Positions 46,646-57,241 of a DNA stretch of 64,000 bases are shown in pieces; the first letter of the stretch is position 1; every line of letters begins with the position of its first letter. The notes beneath the pieces were generated by a model, which saw only the letters and a list, made by a program, of their open reading frames with translations, was not told where the DNA came from and did no database searches. Position numbers and translations under genes: made by a program. The stretch spans positions 84,879,895 to 84,943,894 of the forward strand of contig CM056995.1 in NCBI GenBank assembly GCA_029891345.1. The letters run 5' to 3'. Source of the DNA: Dryococelus australis (lineage: Eukaryota > Arthropoda > Insecta > Phasmatodea > Phasmatidae).

Positions 46646-47394
46646 TTTACATTATGCATGGTGATGACTCGGTGCTAGTAGCATCAGGCAACAGGAATGC
46701 CATTTCATCTTCATTGCTGCCTTCAGAAAATTGTTCATCATCGTATTCAGGGTCCATGGTGGCTGGGTTAGCTGACTGGTTGACTGTAGACTAGGCAGAA
46801 GAAAACTAGTTGCAGATCGATGCTCAGACAACGAATGCGGCTTACACATCACAGGTTAGTGGGGTGCACACAGTCTCCCAAGTTGTTATGTCATGGTTCG
46901 AAATGGTGGTGTGACGTTCTCCACTGCAGTACCCGGACCACCAGGTAATATTGTAGCTGTCTGGTTATCTGAGATGATATATAATTGTGCTATTACCCCA
47001 AATTGCACGTAGCTATTCTTATTTTGCTTGACTTGTCAGCTTGCTGGTAGTACAGGGTGCTTCGAGGCTGGTCGGAGGTGGTACACTGGGCAGGTAATAA
47101 AGCTGCACAGTACTGGGACCAAGCTGAAAAAAACACCTTATTCATTCATGCTGACTCACTGCTCAAATCTGTTGCAGGCTTGAACTTGTTCTGGCATACC
47201 AGGTTTCCAGAAATGAACACGACGGTAGCCCACGGTAATACAAGAGTAAATGACTGCATCTTCAGGTAGGAACTGCTCAAACATGATAGGATGAAATTAA
47301 TACTACAAGCCTTATCCTCCAATTTTGTGTATCAGCTTCTCCCTCTCCACTGATTTTCCTACTCCACCACAATTCTAGATGGACCAGTGTTCAA
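46646..47394. other. No clear gene
   Basis: Short frames on both strands only. CTGACTCACTGCTCAAATCT followed by GTTGCAGGCTTGAAC near 47150 resembles the start of the repeat at 47395, so duplicated repeat material extends here. Confidence 0.35.
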
Positions 47395-47630
47395 TTCAGT
47401 TGCAGGCTTGTACCTGCTCGTGAAGCCTGCTGACTCATTCTCTTTATTTACCTGACACCGTGCAGGTGCAGACCTGCTATGTGCTGACTAAGGCTATCTG
47501 ACACTGTCCAGGTGCGAAAACAGGCAGGAAGCACGTAAAGACTCCAGTTACCATGCAGGTACAGGCTTGCTACCACTGCTTTTGGAATTGACAAGGTCAG
47601 CTGCCCCCAAGCCTCGGATAAAATGCTGAG
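47395..47630. repeat. ~230-bp direct repeat shared with 49420-49645
   Basis: Shared landmarks are GTTCAATTCAGTTGCAGGCT, CTGACTCATTCTCTTTAT, ATGTGCTGACT-AGGCTATC and GACTCCAGTTACCATGCAGG. Its core is the inverted form of the 100-bp unit amplified at 38540. It lies just upstream of the zinc-finger/polymerase gene. Confidence 0.75.
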
Positions 47631-47637
47631 TTGAAAC

Positions 47638-48942
47638 ATGGTATTGGACTTTGGTAGTTTTTGCAATCTATATAATACAGGCATTATAAATACCGGACCC
47701 CAGTTGAAATCTATCAACAGTTCGCTCAAGGTGTCTGACAACTGGCAAACTGCATCGAGTGATGAGGAGATGTATAACCTAAACATTGACGAGGGCGTCT
47801 CTGCTTTTCTGCTGCCTAAGAAGGAAAGCAAACCTGAGGTATCAGATTGGTCTCCCGCAGAGCCTTCATCTCCACTTGGTCACAGCCCTGTACCTCGGAG
47901 TGAATATACGATCGACTCGGAGCCTAGTGTACCAGAGGTGCCATTGAGTTCTTCAGATGAATCACCTACAGCAGTACTGCTATCGACTTCTTCAGCTGTG
48001 ATGGCTACATCACTACCAGCATCTACTGCCACCAGTGCAGTACCATTGATTTCTTTGGACGGGCTGCCTACAGTAGTGTTGCCATCGACTTCATCGGATG
48101 GTACACCTGCACCAGTACTGTCATCGGCGACTTCGGATGGACTTTGATGTCGCTTCTGTGACAAGATATTTTGCCACGCACGATGCAAGGAGACGTGAGA
48201 GGCATGGCTGCACAAAGAGCCCCATCCAAATAAGGTACACGTGTTCGAAGTGTGGTGTGTCAATTTCATGGATGGATGGTCCAAAGGAGCACATGAAGAG
48301 GTGCAAGGGACTTCTTTAAAGAAACATAGAAAAAGTACTTCACAGCTATCGATGTATGTTGACCTTCCGGACTTTATCAAACACAAATGTGCCATAATAA
48401 ATCCCCACAACTATGACAGCCGATGTTTCAAGTGGCCAGTGTTGGCTGGATATATTAAGTCGTCACATTCTCAGTATGTGGACAAGAGGTATGCTGAGTT
48501 GGAAGAAAAGTTTGATTTTAATTGACTGGATTTTCCAACTCCTCTACAGAAAATAAGTTTCTCTGAGAACAGCAACCCTGGTGTGTCTGTAAATGTGTAC
48601 TCGTTGAATGCCAAGGGAAAAGTGATGCCAACATGTGTGACTAAGAATGAGAAACCTGAACATATCGATCTTCTGATGGTGAAGGAGGAACCTAAGAATA
48701 TTCCCCATTATCGTTACATAAAAAACTTTTCACGTTTGATTAACTCTCAGATTACTTCGGCTAGGTACAAAGTTCATGTCTGCAAACAGTGCTTTAAGCA
48801 TTATACCGATTATCCACGGAAAGCAGGACTCACTGGAGAACAGTGCCTTGCAATACACAAAAAAAAGTGTACGAGATATGTTTTTTCAATATGTATATGC
48901 ATTTTCGGATATGTTGTACATTACCTAATAAATTTTGTGTAA
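47638..48942 (+). pseudogene. Zinc finger + N-terminal part of protein-primed DNA polymerase B (Polinton-like)
   Basis: Layout: a Ser/Thr-rich leader (47638-48144) with repeats such as LPSTSSDGTPAPVLSS; TGA; finger one CRFCDKIFCHARCKET; a frameshift; finger two CSKCGVSISWMDGPKEHMKR-C; a second frameshift; then YVDLPDFIKHKCAIINPHNY and RCFKWPVLA; an in-frame TGA at about 48523; and VSVNVYSL, HIDLLMVKEE, YRYIKNFSRLINSQ, VCKQCFKHY. These last blocks follow the order seen before the exonuclease domain in Maverick/Polinton- and adintovirus-type polymerases. No exonuclease or polymerase catalytic motif follows: the frame stops at 48940 beside an AATAAA (about 48928) at the start of the right arm. 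Confidence 0.7.
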
Positions 48943-49760
48943 GAAATATGCTGTTTTATTTCTAAGGTACAACTTTTCATAATATTTTTAAAATATGTAA
49001 TTAATATTTTAAAAATGAAAAAATATTTACAGTCTTATACGAGTAAGGTCAGTGTGTGTAACAAAGCTTCTACATGCAAATACAATACATAAAAAATTTA
49101 AGTTATATCTGAATAATAAATATAAAAAAATCTGAAATGTTTAACCCCTTACCATGGGTTATTATATATCTGTTTCAGTACTGTTCGATGCTGGAGGTAT
49201 GTTACCTTGTAGGATTCGTAAGAGCAGCTATAAGTATAGATGGCTGGCATAATTAACTGGTTTGTTGGTTGATTGAGTTTTTTTATATTAACACACAAAC
49301 AATTTATAATGAAAGTAATATATTTTTATTTATTTGTGTTGGTCTGGTTTTAGTATTTGAAAAGTCCTACATGATGGTTAAAATAAGTAAAAAAAACCAT
49401 CTACTTCAATCATGCTAACCCAATGTTCAATTCAGTTGCAGGCTTATATTTGCTCGTGAAACCAGCTGACTCATTCTCTTTATTAGCAGATGCAGTGCAA
49501 GTACAGTCCTTCTATGTGCTGACTTAGGCTATCTGACACCATCCAGATGCGAAAACGGCCAGGAAGCACGTACAGACTCCAGTTACCATGCAGGTACAGA
49601 CTTGCTTTTGACATTTACAAGGCCAGTTGGTCCTCGGATAACATGAAGAGGGTGTTGTAAGTTTAAATCTAGCAATGATTTGTTCAAGATGTCTGAACTC
49701 TGGGCTGAGGTGTGCCTGACTTATGAGGTATGAATATATTTAGTCTGGTGTTGGTTAGTA
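48928..49760 (-). repeat. Right arm of the long inverted repeat, inner segment
   Basis: Reverse complement of the left inner segment (38326-39780) minus its tandem expansion. Landmarks include TAAGGTACAACTTTTCATAA, TTAACCCCTTACCATGGGTT, GCTGGCATAATTAACTGGTT and GGGCTGAGGTGTGCCTGACT. It contains one unit of the 100-bp repeat and no gene. Confidence 0.85.
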
Positions 49761-49762
49761 GT

Positions 49763-51099
49763 GCAGATATTCTGAAAAAAATATGGTGTTCTATCTATTG
49801 AATAGCACAATATGTATGTGAATAAAATTTATATAAAATCATAGTAATATGTATATCTGCCTCTCTGAGACACTTATTAATTCAGTTTCAATCAAAAAGT
49901 AATGCGAGTGTATGTCGTAGGAGGGCTATAGCATTCGTTCTAAGTTGTCTACGATATCTGCTAACTAATCATCATTGCCAGTGAATAAGTTCTTTTTAAT
50001 GTGAAAATATATTTCGTCCTCGTGTTATCTTCGCAAAGCTTGAGCTCATGGCCACACTTAAAGCTGACGACTGTCAGACCTGCCACTCACAAGACTGATT
50101 ATTTGCCCCTTGACTCAAAAATGACCCAAAAATGACTCTAAACGACCTATCAGAGTCTATTAAGGCAGTGGTGAGGGTGGTGGTGGATATGTTAGGTTAG
50201 ATGAAGTTAGGTTAGGTTAACATGTCTTTCAAATGTCCTGACATGGGTTAGAATGGGTGTGACTAAGTTAAAAATATTCAGTGTTCTACACAATATTAAA
50301 ATACATTCTAGCTTATTACATACATGACTAAATGGACTGGTGGTTAGGTTAAGTGGATGTTGGGAGAAATATAATATATTCAAAGTCCTGACATGGGGTG
50401 GAACGCATACAAGTATGACGTGGTTGTACAGTTAGTTGTCTTGTATGGTTGGTTGGTATGGCCTGATCACATATTCGGTTATTTTTGCAGTATGAAAAAA
50501 GTATAGCTTAAATAGTGTGAGGAGAATGGTTTAATTGTGTGATTCGTTTTTTGTAAGAGCGGAATGGTTTGATGAGATGTGTAGTTAGTTAAATGGGAGG
50601 GGCAGAATACTTAGCTGGTATTGTTGGTTAGTATGAGCGGGATGGTTTGATGGGAATTAAGAAGATATAGGTGTCGTATACAGTTAAATTAATGGTATTG
50701 ATCTTATGATAGCATGGTTGGAATATTTGATTGAGTAGGCAGCTAGAATGGGTTGTTTATATGTGTAAATGGAAAAGTTAGATGGGGCTGAAATGGTAGT
50801 CAATCTAGTTGACTTTTTTTTATTATTCATTAGTAAGTCTGAGGTATGGTGGCGGATATGGCCTGCATTGTTAATAGCATGAATGAGGCAAGCTAATGTC
50901 ATGGCGAAAGGTACTATATCTGTTTTGGCACTCAGTACAATTCGATATGGCTGTTAAGTAAGGCTGGAAGAAGGGGAGCTAAAGAGGGGTCTGGCGATAA
51001 CTAGAGTATGACAATTAGGTTAAGTGAATGTCGAGAGAATTAATATATATATATTCAGGGTTCTTACAAGATGATTGGGTTAGGTTAGGTGAGGTTAGT
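49763..51099 (-). repeat. Right arm of the long inverted repeat, outer segment
   Basis: Reverse complement of 34903-36216. Landmarks include AAATGACCCAAAAATGACTC, GATGGTTTGATGGGAATTAA, GGCACTCAGTACAATTCGAT and GTTCTTACAAGATGATTGGG. It ends in GGGTTAGGTTAGG, the TTAGG-type mirror of the left end. After about 51100 similarity stops. Confidence 0.85.
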
Positions 51100-51129
51100 A
51101 GTAGGGGCGCGATGGTTCCATTTCACTTC

Positions 51130-51300
51130 TGATTAATTGAAAGGGTTAAATTGATAGCAAAGGGTTAATTAAATTGATGTCAAATGGTTAATTAAACTGA
51201 TATAAAAATGTTCATTAAATGGATTGAAAGGGTTCAATTTAATGGAAGGGTTAAATTTATTGAAAAGGTTAAATGGATCGAAAAGGTTAATTTTTTAAAT
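51130..51300. repeat. Degenerate ~30-bp repeat (GGGTTAAATTGAT type)
   Basis: Successive AAAGGGTTAAATTGATAG-like units, six or more, decay into ordinary AT-rich sequence. They lie immediately outside the right arm. Confidence 0.6.
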
Positions 51301-52690
51301 TTTATCTTGATTTTTTTTATGTGTATGGTTCTTTTCTTCTTTCCTTTTGTGGGGAGCTCTTGTAAGTCCTAAACCATGGAGCTCTGGAACTCGATGAGGT
51401 GCGGTGTGTTGGGGATGGGATATATGTATGTGCAGAGTTTTGTGCAAGAGTGGCATAAGTGTAATTTTTAATTTTTTTTTTTTTGGGTTTGTAGTGGGAT
51501 ATTGATGGTAGACAGTAGATAGGCGAATATATTTAACACATGAGAGAAGTTCACAGCGTTTAAAACGATTTCTACATATGAATAAATAACATGCGAGAGA
51601 GAGAAGTATAACTAACTGGTCTTATAAAGAAACAAGTGCAATTACGTAACTCTCCAGTATGAAATAAACATAACGTTATTTTACTACCCCGAGCTGTATG
51701 TTAGCAATATAATTTACACGAGAGAGAAGTATAACGAACGAACACAATTACATGAGTACAGAGTTAACGATCTACAACGAATAGAAAAATGTCCCTATAA
51801 ATTAAACGAATACAATAACAAGTTATATATTATGCCTCTCGCACACACCTTACACGTCTGTCTGCCTGTGAGACTGATGAGGGACTTTATAAACATAATC
51901 CACACATTAAAAGAACTTAATTGATTAACACACGTAATGAAATCGCACCAGGAGCTCTCCGAAATAACATCCGTCCAACTGGGAGGTCACTCGATGAATG
52001 AGTGGATCGTATGACGTACACTTGCTTGTATGCGTGTAGCACGGCCGGCATCTTAAAGGCAAGTGCTTGAAATTACTGCAAACAACTCTGGATACGACCT
52101 ACGATTTAAAGAAGACACAATAGCATATGTCTATTCTTAAATGTTAAATATATAATGATCTACAAGAAAGTAATTAACAATAGAAAATTTTACCCCAAAT
52201 GATTTGTTTCAAAATAATCAACTTGCGTCGAAGGGTAGAGCCAATCCCAGATCATTATATATAATGGAAATAATGCACAAACATCCTCGAAGAGAAAATT
52301 ATTTCTAAAATAACGGACGTACTACAAGATTTCGTTAAGTCTGGCAAGTAGAGCTCACTTGTTAAAACAAACACAAGTTGAAAATGGTACGAAGTTTCAT
52401 ATACCGAGCCCTTAAAAATAATTTTAAAATCCTAAAAAACTTCCGCAATATATTGACTTAACATGAAAAAAAAAGTTTCCAAATAAAATAGTTTTATATT
52501 AAAACACGTATATTAAAAAGCGTTAATCGAAGCTATCACTAGAGATGAAGGCAGGTGATCCTCTGCTCGTGTGCGATGGTCGCTGGACCAGACTTGTGGT
52601 AAACTCCGATCGTGGCCTCATCGGCCGCGAACTGTCTACACACCCAGTGTATATGAAGGAGCTATTAAGGTATACATCAGTCTAGTCCAA
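51300..52690. other. No gene recognised
   Basis: AT-rich to mixed sequence. GAGAGAGAAGTATAAC recurs at about 51597 and 51721, a small duplication. No frame of note on either strand. Confidence 0.4.
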
Positions 52691-52699
52691 GCTTCTATG

Positions 52700-53015
52700 A
52701 GCAACTGAAGATGGCGGCGACTGGATACAGGGGTGCAGATGACTCCTGACTTCGCCCACCCCTAGCCAGAGCACGCTACTCGATCCTTGAGGTTACTTAT
52801 CCCTCTGCACTCGATTTTAGATTTTTTCGGCAATGTACCAAGATGGCGACGCCTGGCTAGATACGGTCACATCGCTTCTGTTCTCCCTTCACCCTCACCC
52901 CCAGCTCCCATCTCCACCCTCACCAGAGCGACATGTCCTGGTGTCATTCATCCATCTTCTCCGATTGTCAATTTTTCGCCACTGATGCAAGATGGCGACG
53001 ACTGGCTAGAGGGCT
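52700..53015 (+). repeat. ~145-bp repeat, three copies, each with an AAGATGGCG motif
   Basis: AAGATGGCGGCGACTGG, AAGATGGCGACGCCTGG and AAGATGGCGACGACTGG occur near 52709, 52841 and 52991, each followed by CTAGA/ATACAG and a Cys/Pro-poor GC-rich spacer. AAnATGGCGGC is the recognition core of YY1/Pho-type proteins. A Pro/Ser-rich 160-codon frame crosses the array and is probably accidental. Confidence 0.55.
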
Positions 53016-53754
53016 TAAAATCGGCCCCACTCGCCTGTAGCCATCCCCTACCCTCCACCCCTGGCCAGAGCGATGTGCCCCGAGGTCAGCCCATCCCTCC
53101 CACCCAAACTCCAGAAGCTGGTTCGCCCGAGAAGTCAGTTTCTTCTCCAAAGCCACACACCCCCAGCCCGGAATGCATTTTTTCGGATATCTCGAGAGCT
53201 GACCTGTCCACACAGCCCACCCTCGCTTTCGATCCAAGGTCATGCAAGAGCCTGGTGTATTCCCAGTGAATTAAAATTTCACAACTCCCGCCGATGAAAT
53301 TTTATATCCCTGAGATAAAGTTTCTTGAACCCAGAGATAGTCCTAGATTTAAAATTCCAACAAGTGTATATTTGAATCAAGCAAACTATGATTACAAAAA
53401 AAAATTACACAGAAATATAAGACATATTTGATTCACTCATAAAAAAATGTTTTTACAAGTATTGAAACAAGACATATATTTATTTGTCTAGCAGACAAAC
53501 ATACATATTTCATGTGTAGTTTTTTCTAGCCCAGAATTTCGACTATACTATCATATAATAAAATATAATATAACCTAGATGAAGTTTAGTATTATATGTT
53601 AAGTAATAATCAGTTCCAAATTTAGTGTTAAATAAATAATTTGTGTGTTAAAAAAACATTATGTAGTTTTCAACAGCGACATGTTTTTACTAAAGATATG
53701 GGTACGAGTCATTCTAAAACCTCGTGTACACATCCAAGTAATGGATAGCTGAGA

Positions 53755-54005
53755 ATTGAGTGTGTTTGCGGAGCGAGCGAAATTTAGGTCTCGAGAGCTG
53801 ATGAGGGTGAAGCGAGGTGAGTAGAGAGCAGCACCAGGCCGGACCGTGCGCATGACTAGGGAAACGAGAGAGATCTCCGATAAAACCCTTGTATCAACAG
53901 CAATGTCTAACATGACTTGCACACATTGCGAAAAAAAATTTTATGGTGTGACCCGCCTGGGGAGGCAGACGTGCTAACCGCTCAACCAACGCGATCCCTC
54001 TCTTT
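53755..54005 (-). repeat. tRNA-derived SINE (third family)
   Basis: On the minus strand the head GCGTTGGTTGAGCGGTTAGC is a good A box, and a CCCAGGCGGGTCACACC stretch replaces a clean B box. The tail CTCACCTCGCTTCACCCTCA followed by TCAGCTCTCGAGACC matches the element at 42475-42685. Confidence 0.7.
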
Positions 54006-54115
54006 ACGTCTAACCAAAAAATTTCCAACAGCAAAATGTATTCCATGTAACATAAAATGTATATATTTGAATTTATTTAATATTTGAACAGTTTCCTTCG
54101 TAAGTTTAACAACAG

Positions 54116-54257
54116 TATATAAAAAGGAGGAAATCATGTTTTTCGGAGTTGGAATATAGTGGTTTCCAACGTTAGTCTTAATTTTTTACTAAAAGGTCCA
54201 AATTCTTGTAAATTTACGGGAAAATGGTGACCATTTTGAATCTTTACAGTATATAAG
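54116..54257 (+). promoter_or_regulatory. Two TATA-like elements upstream of the 54.5-kb gene cluster
   Basis: TATATAAAAAGG lies at 54116-54127 and TATATAAG at 54250-54257, the latter about 220 bases before the first ATG of the cluster. They are the only strong TATA boxes close upstream. The ~60-bp repeat at 54358-54470 (CCATTGTAACAGCAGGTGTC type, two copies) lies between them and the ATG. Confidence 0.35.
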
Positions 54258-54474
54258 TAGGGATAAAATTTTTTTTTTTTTTCACTCTAAACTAGTGCTA
54301 ACCCAGTGCACATCGAAGGCGTGAATGTGCAAAGCAGTAGCACAGGGAACGACACCAGGCATCCATTGTAACAGCAGGTGTCTACACCAACGGGAAGTGT
54401 CGACATTGTGAACGTCAGGTGTCCATTGCAACAGCAGGCGTCTACAACAACGACTGGCATCCACACTGAGAACG

Positions 54475-55026
54475 ATGCCAGACATGTACAAGGTCTACTA
54501 CAACTTCGCTACATCTAGATCATCATCAGCGCAGAATATACAGGGGATTTCATCTCTGCATCAGCTCGCAACAGGTAGAATGCATCAAGGTCACTGCTGT
54601 GACAATTATCACTCTGAATGTGTTGAAACATTCAATGCTATTTTAGATTATGGGAAGGCGAAAACCTTATTGAGTTTAGAGTGTTCCCAACTGCGAGTGT
54701 GGCCGAAAGAATTTATAATTTCTTTTGCAGATCAGGAAATAAAACTAGTGTATCCATTCTTGGCTAAACATTTACAAGCTGATGAGGATATTGTATCTTA
54801 TTTGCCATGTGATCACTGTCCTTATGGCAAACCTGCCTTTGCTAATGATGGGAACTTGCAATATGTGTGGAGGGATTGTATGTCGCGTAGGCTGGAACAG
54901 CTACTTGAAGCTAGAATCATTCCAGATGTTGTAATGGACGATTCAGATGTCAATGAAGTAGATTTCGATGTGAGTACTGTCACTTTATACAATTTATATG
55001 CGAGAGCAAAACTTTTTTGTAAATAG
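54475..55026 (+). CDS. Unrecognised 183-aa protein of the virus-like set
   Basis: An intact frame from ATG at 54475. Residues about 1-35 are Ser/Gln-rich. Cys and His cluster at 38-49 (GHCCDNYHSEC). NAILDYGKAKTLLSLECSQL lies at 54-73, and DEDIVSYLPCDHCPYG, with a C-x2-C pair, at 103-118. The tail is acidic (VVMDDSDVNEVDFD). A decayed second copy at 6655-6900 preserves the central motifs, so this is a real gene family. The stop overlaps the start region of the next frame (55026). I do not recognise a known family; the Cys pairs suggest a zinc site (inference). Confidence 0.6.
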   Translation: MPDMYKVYYNFATSRSSSAQNIQGISSLHQLATGRMHQGHCCDNYHSECVETFNAILDYGKAKTLLSLECSQLRVWPKEFIISFADQEIKLVYPFLAKHLQADEDIVSYLPCDHCPYGKPAFANDGNLQYVWRDCMSRRLEQLLEARIIPDVVMDDSDVNEVDFDVSTVTLYNLYARAKLFCK

Positions 55027-55283
55027 TGTATAAAGAGATTTGCATAAAAATGATGTGCTATGCTCAGTGTTTCAAAAACTACAAAGACAATTCCTTTGTA
55101 ATTAAGGAGCTTGCTATTTATTATGCAACCAACACTAATGACTCTAAAGTATTATGCTTTAAATCTCCCAGACCTTGGTATAGTTTAAAACCTGAAGTTA
55201 AAATTATGTTTAGGGAACAGACTTATGAGATACATAACCTGAAATGGGAGTCTGGTGACATAGGTTACGAACAACGTTTTTAA
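55026..55283 (+). CDS. Small protein ending in HNLKWESGDIGY
   Basis: An 85-codon frame starting one base after the previous stop region. The N-terminal part has paired Cys (MCYAQC). The C-terminal half reads KVLCFKSPRPWYSLKPEVKI followed by EIHNLKWESGDIGYEQ. By my recollection, arthropod element-associated proteins often end with a 'F.PP.PW......HGL.W..G..PY' segment, which this resembles, but I cannot name the family. It may be the second exon or the C-terminal part of the 54475 gene. Confidence 0.5.
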   Translation: MYKEICIKMMCYAQCFKNYKDNSFVIKELAIYYATNTNDSKVLCFKSPRPWYSLKPEVKIMFREQTYEIHNLKWESGDIGYEQRF

Positions 55284-55489
55284 TATGTAAATGATGTGTT
55301 ACTCGAAGACTATCACATATACATGCTTAGAAAAATGCAGAAGGAAACATTAAAAACTTGAACCAATGAGAAGTAATAAATATCAGAAGATACCACGACT
55401 GTTCGAGTATTAATTCAATTGTCAAACACTATAATACTAATCACAGTGAGGAAAAAATATATATATATATATTCGAAAAAAATAGTTTG

Positions 55490-56069
55490 TTCCAGGTATT
55501 GTGAGATTTCAAAGAAGGAAAAATTCTACCCAGAGAAGACGCATTCCACTATTTTTCGAGGAAACAAGAAAGTATGGTTCCAGTTTCTAGGCAACATATA
55601 CTTTCAAACACATATGTTTAATGGAGTTGAACACTGGAATTTCGCAAAAAGTTTCGGAGAAAGCATGTATACAGTATGAGTGTTATGTGATGAAGACTGT
55701 CCTGATTTTAATATGCGGCCTGAAGCGAACTACTATGTTCTTCTTGGGACCTATGTTTTAAATATCGCAATATAAAAATAACCAAAGAACAAGGTTCTCA
55801 TCTAATAAAATATAAATTGATTAGAGAATTTTACAACATCCTCACCTTATGGACTGAAACATGTAATAATAAGGAATACATCGTGTAAATGCTGTGTAGT
55901 AGCGCACTTTTACGAGCACCATGTGGGGTGTGGAACTGTCAGGTTTGGAACAGCGTTGTTTGTGTTTGTAAATTTGATCTAACAAAGTTGTCGTTGAAGA
56001 ACTAATTTTACCACAAACTGGAAGAACAGCTGTTTATATAAAGAGAGAGAATGGTACACCAGAGCTTTA
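55490..56069 (+). pseudogene. Broken tandem copy of the HW-repeat gene
   Basis: It reads STIFRGNKKVWFQFLGNIYF, then MFNGVEHWNFA, a stop (TGA about 55677), VLCDEDCPDFNMRPEANYYV, a second stop, LTLWTETCNNKEYIV, and APCGVWNCQVWNS. Each block aligns with the intact protein that follows (RRVWFRIEDEDSPLQ, YNGDEHWCF, YCPLYNLRTY, TTVWTEQCNNNQHYT, SPCGMWQCKVFQS). Its remaining C-terminus (VVEELILPQTGRTAVYIKRE) overlaps the start of the intact gene. Confidence 0.65.
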
Positions 56070-56830
56070 GTTACGATTGTGTTTTTCCAGGATATAGGCG
56101 AGTGTGGTTTAGAATTGAAGATGAAGATAGTCCACTACAGACACAGATGTACAATGGAGATGAACATTGGTGTTTCTTATTAATCAGTCCAACAGAAACT
56201 TTAAAGGCTTTCGACATATATTATGGGCGAAATTATTGTCCTTTATATAATTTACGCACTTACAGCAAAATACCTTGTAATGAAGGTAAACTAGAATTTG
56301 AAGCTCGAAGTGCTTACATCATTAAATGCCAGTCCTACAAGAAAATCAAATACATTATGCAGAAGAAGTGTTGTTGCTGTTCTGTTACTACAGTTTGGAC
56401 AGAGCAATGCAACAACAACCAACATTATACGTGCATTGGTGACCAAGAATTAACTTCTCCCTGTGGCATGTGGCAATGCAAAGTTTTTCAAAGCAAGAAC
56501 ATCTGGCAGACTACAGCAAGGAGAGCATTCAGAATAAAATCGCCAGTCATGGCTAGAATCCTGGACCCTACAGACACATACGAAGTCCTGCAAATAGGAT
56601 ACATAAGAGTTTTCGTTACACAGTATGATGGTATTTTACAAGTTCATGTCTGCAACAATCATTGGTGCTACACCTTCTACAACAGTCTCGGCATTCACTT
56701 TGGTGAAGGAATAGCATGCAACGATTGTGCTGTGAGATATATTTGCACTGGCAGCAACTTGCCAACACTAGAAGATTTGACGATTGCCAGTATTAGCAAG
56801 GAGATAGAAGAGGAACGGGATATGGAATAA
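56051..56830 (+). CDS. Cys-rich HW-repeat protein, 259 aa, intact
   Basis: The best-preserved member of the virus-like set. The protein contains two related modules: residues about 17-66 (RRVWFRI ... LQTQMYNGDEHWCF ... YCPLYN) and 184-231 (YIRVFVTQ ... LQVHVCNNHWCYTF ... CNDCAVRY). They are joined by a Cys-rich middle (KKCCCCSV at 105-112, PCGMWQC at 137-143). There is no signal peptide or membrane segment, and the end is acidic (SISKEIEEERDME). A TATATAAAG lies only about 17 bases before the ATG, too close for a normal start, so transcription probably begins further upstream. Function unknown; Cys spacing suggests metal binding or disulfides. Confidence 0.65.
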   Translation: MVHQSFSYDCVFPGYRRVWFRIEDEDSPLQTQMYNGDEHWCFLLISPTETLKAFDIYYGRNYCPLYNLRTYSKIPCNEGKLEFEARSAYIIKCQSYKKIKYIMQKKCCCCSVTTVWTEQCNNNQHYTCIGDQELTSPCGMWQCKVFQSKNIWQTTARRAFRIKSPVMARILDPTDTYEVLQIGYIRVFVTQYDGILQVHVCNNHWCYTFYNSLGIHFGEGIACNDCAVRYICTGSNLPTLEDLTIASISKEIEEERDME

Positions 56831-57241
56831 TCGTCTACCAGCTCACCAGACCTCATCAGGGAATCACCATTCGTTGGAAGAAGACCTGCGACAGGGACAT
56901 CCACAACTTTATTTTCGAACAAGCAGGATTAGTTTTTCCGTCCATGTGTAATTTGTATGCATCTGAAGTGGCTAATTCAGAATAATGTTCTTGCCGATTT
57001 GCAAGTATGCGTTTATTACTAAAGGTTTGTATTCTGTAACTTATAGCATAGCACATTCACCTTTTGTTGTAAAGGAAATGTGAGTCAGACATTCATTTCA
57101 AATGCAGGTATTTCTATCAAGCTTTTACAGCATATAGTAAACCCAATAGTTATGATTGTACTTGAACTAATTCAGCAGTTCTGAATGTCTTGTAAACCAG
57201 TAGATACCACACAGAGTAGAACATAAGTGTAAGCTTAGGGG

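Noticed and set aside
34871..51100. Inverted block explained as an assembly artefact
   Set aside because: The arms differ by many substitutions, one insertion and a tandem expansion, which a simple mis-assembly of one sequence would not produce. Still worth confirming with long reads.
52787..53269. 160-codon Pro/Ser-rich frame
   Set aside because: Crosses a tandem repeat in GC-rich DNA with opposite-strand frames of similar length; no family resemblance.
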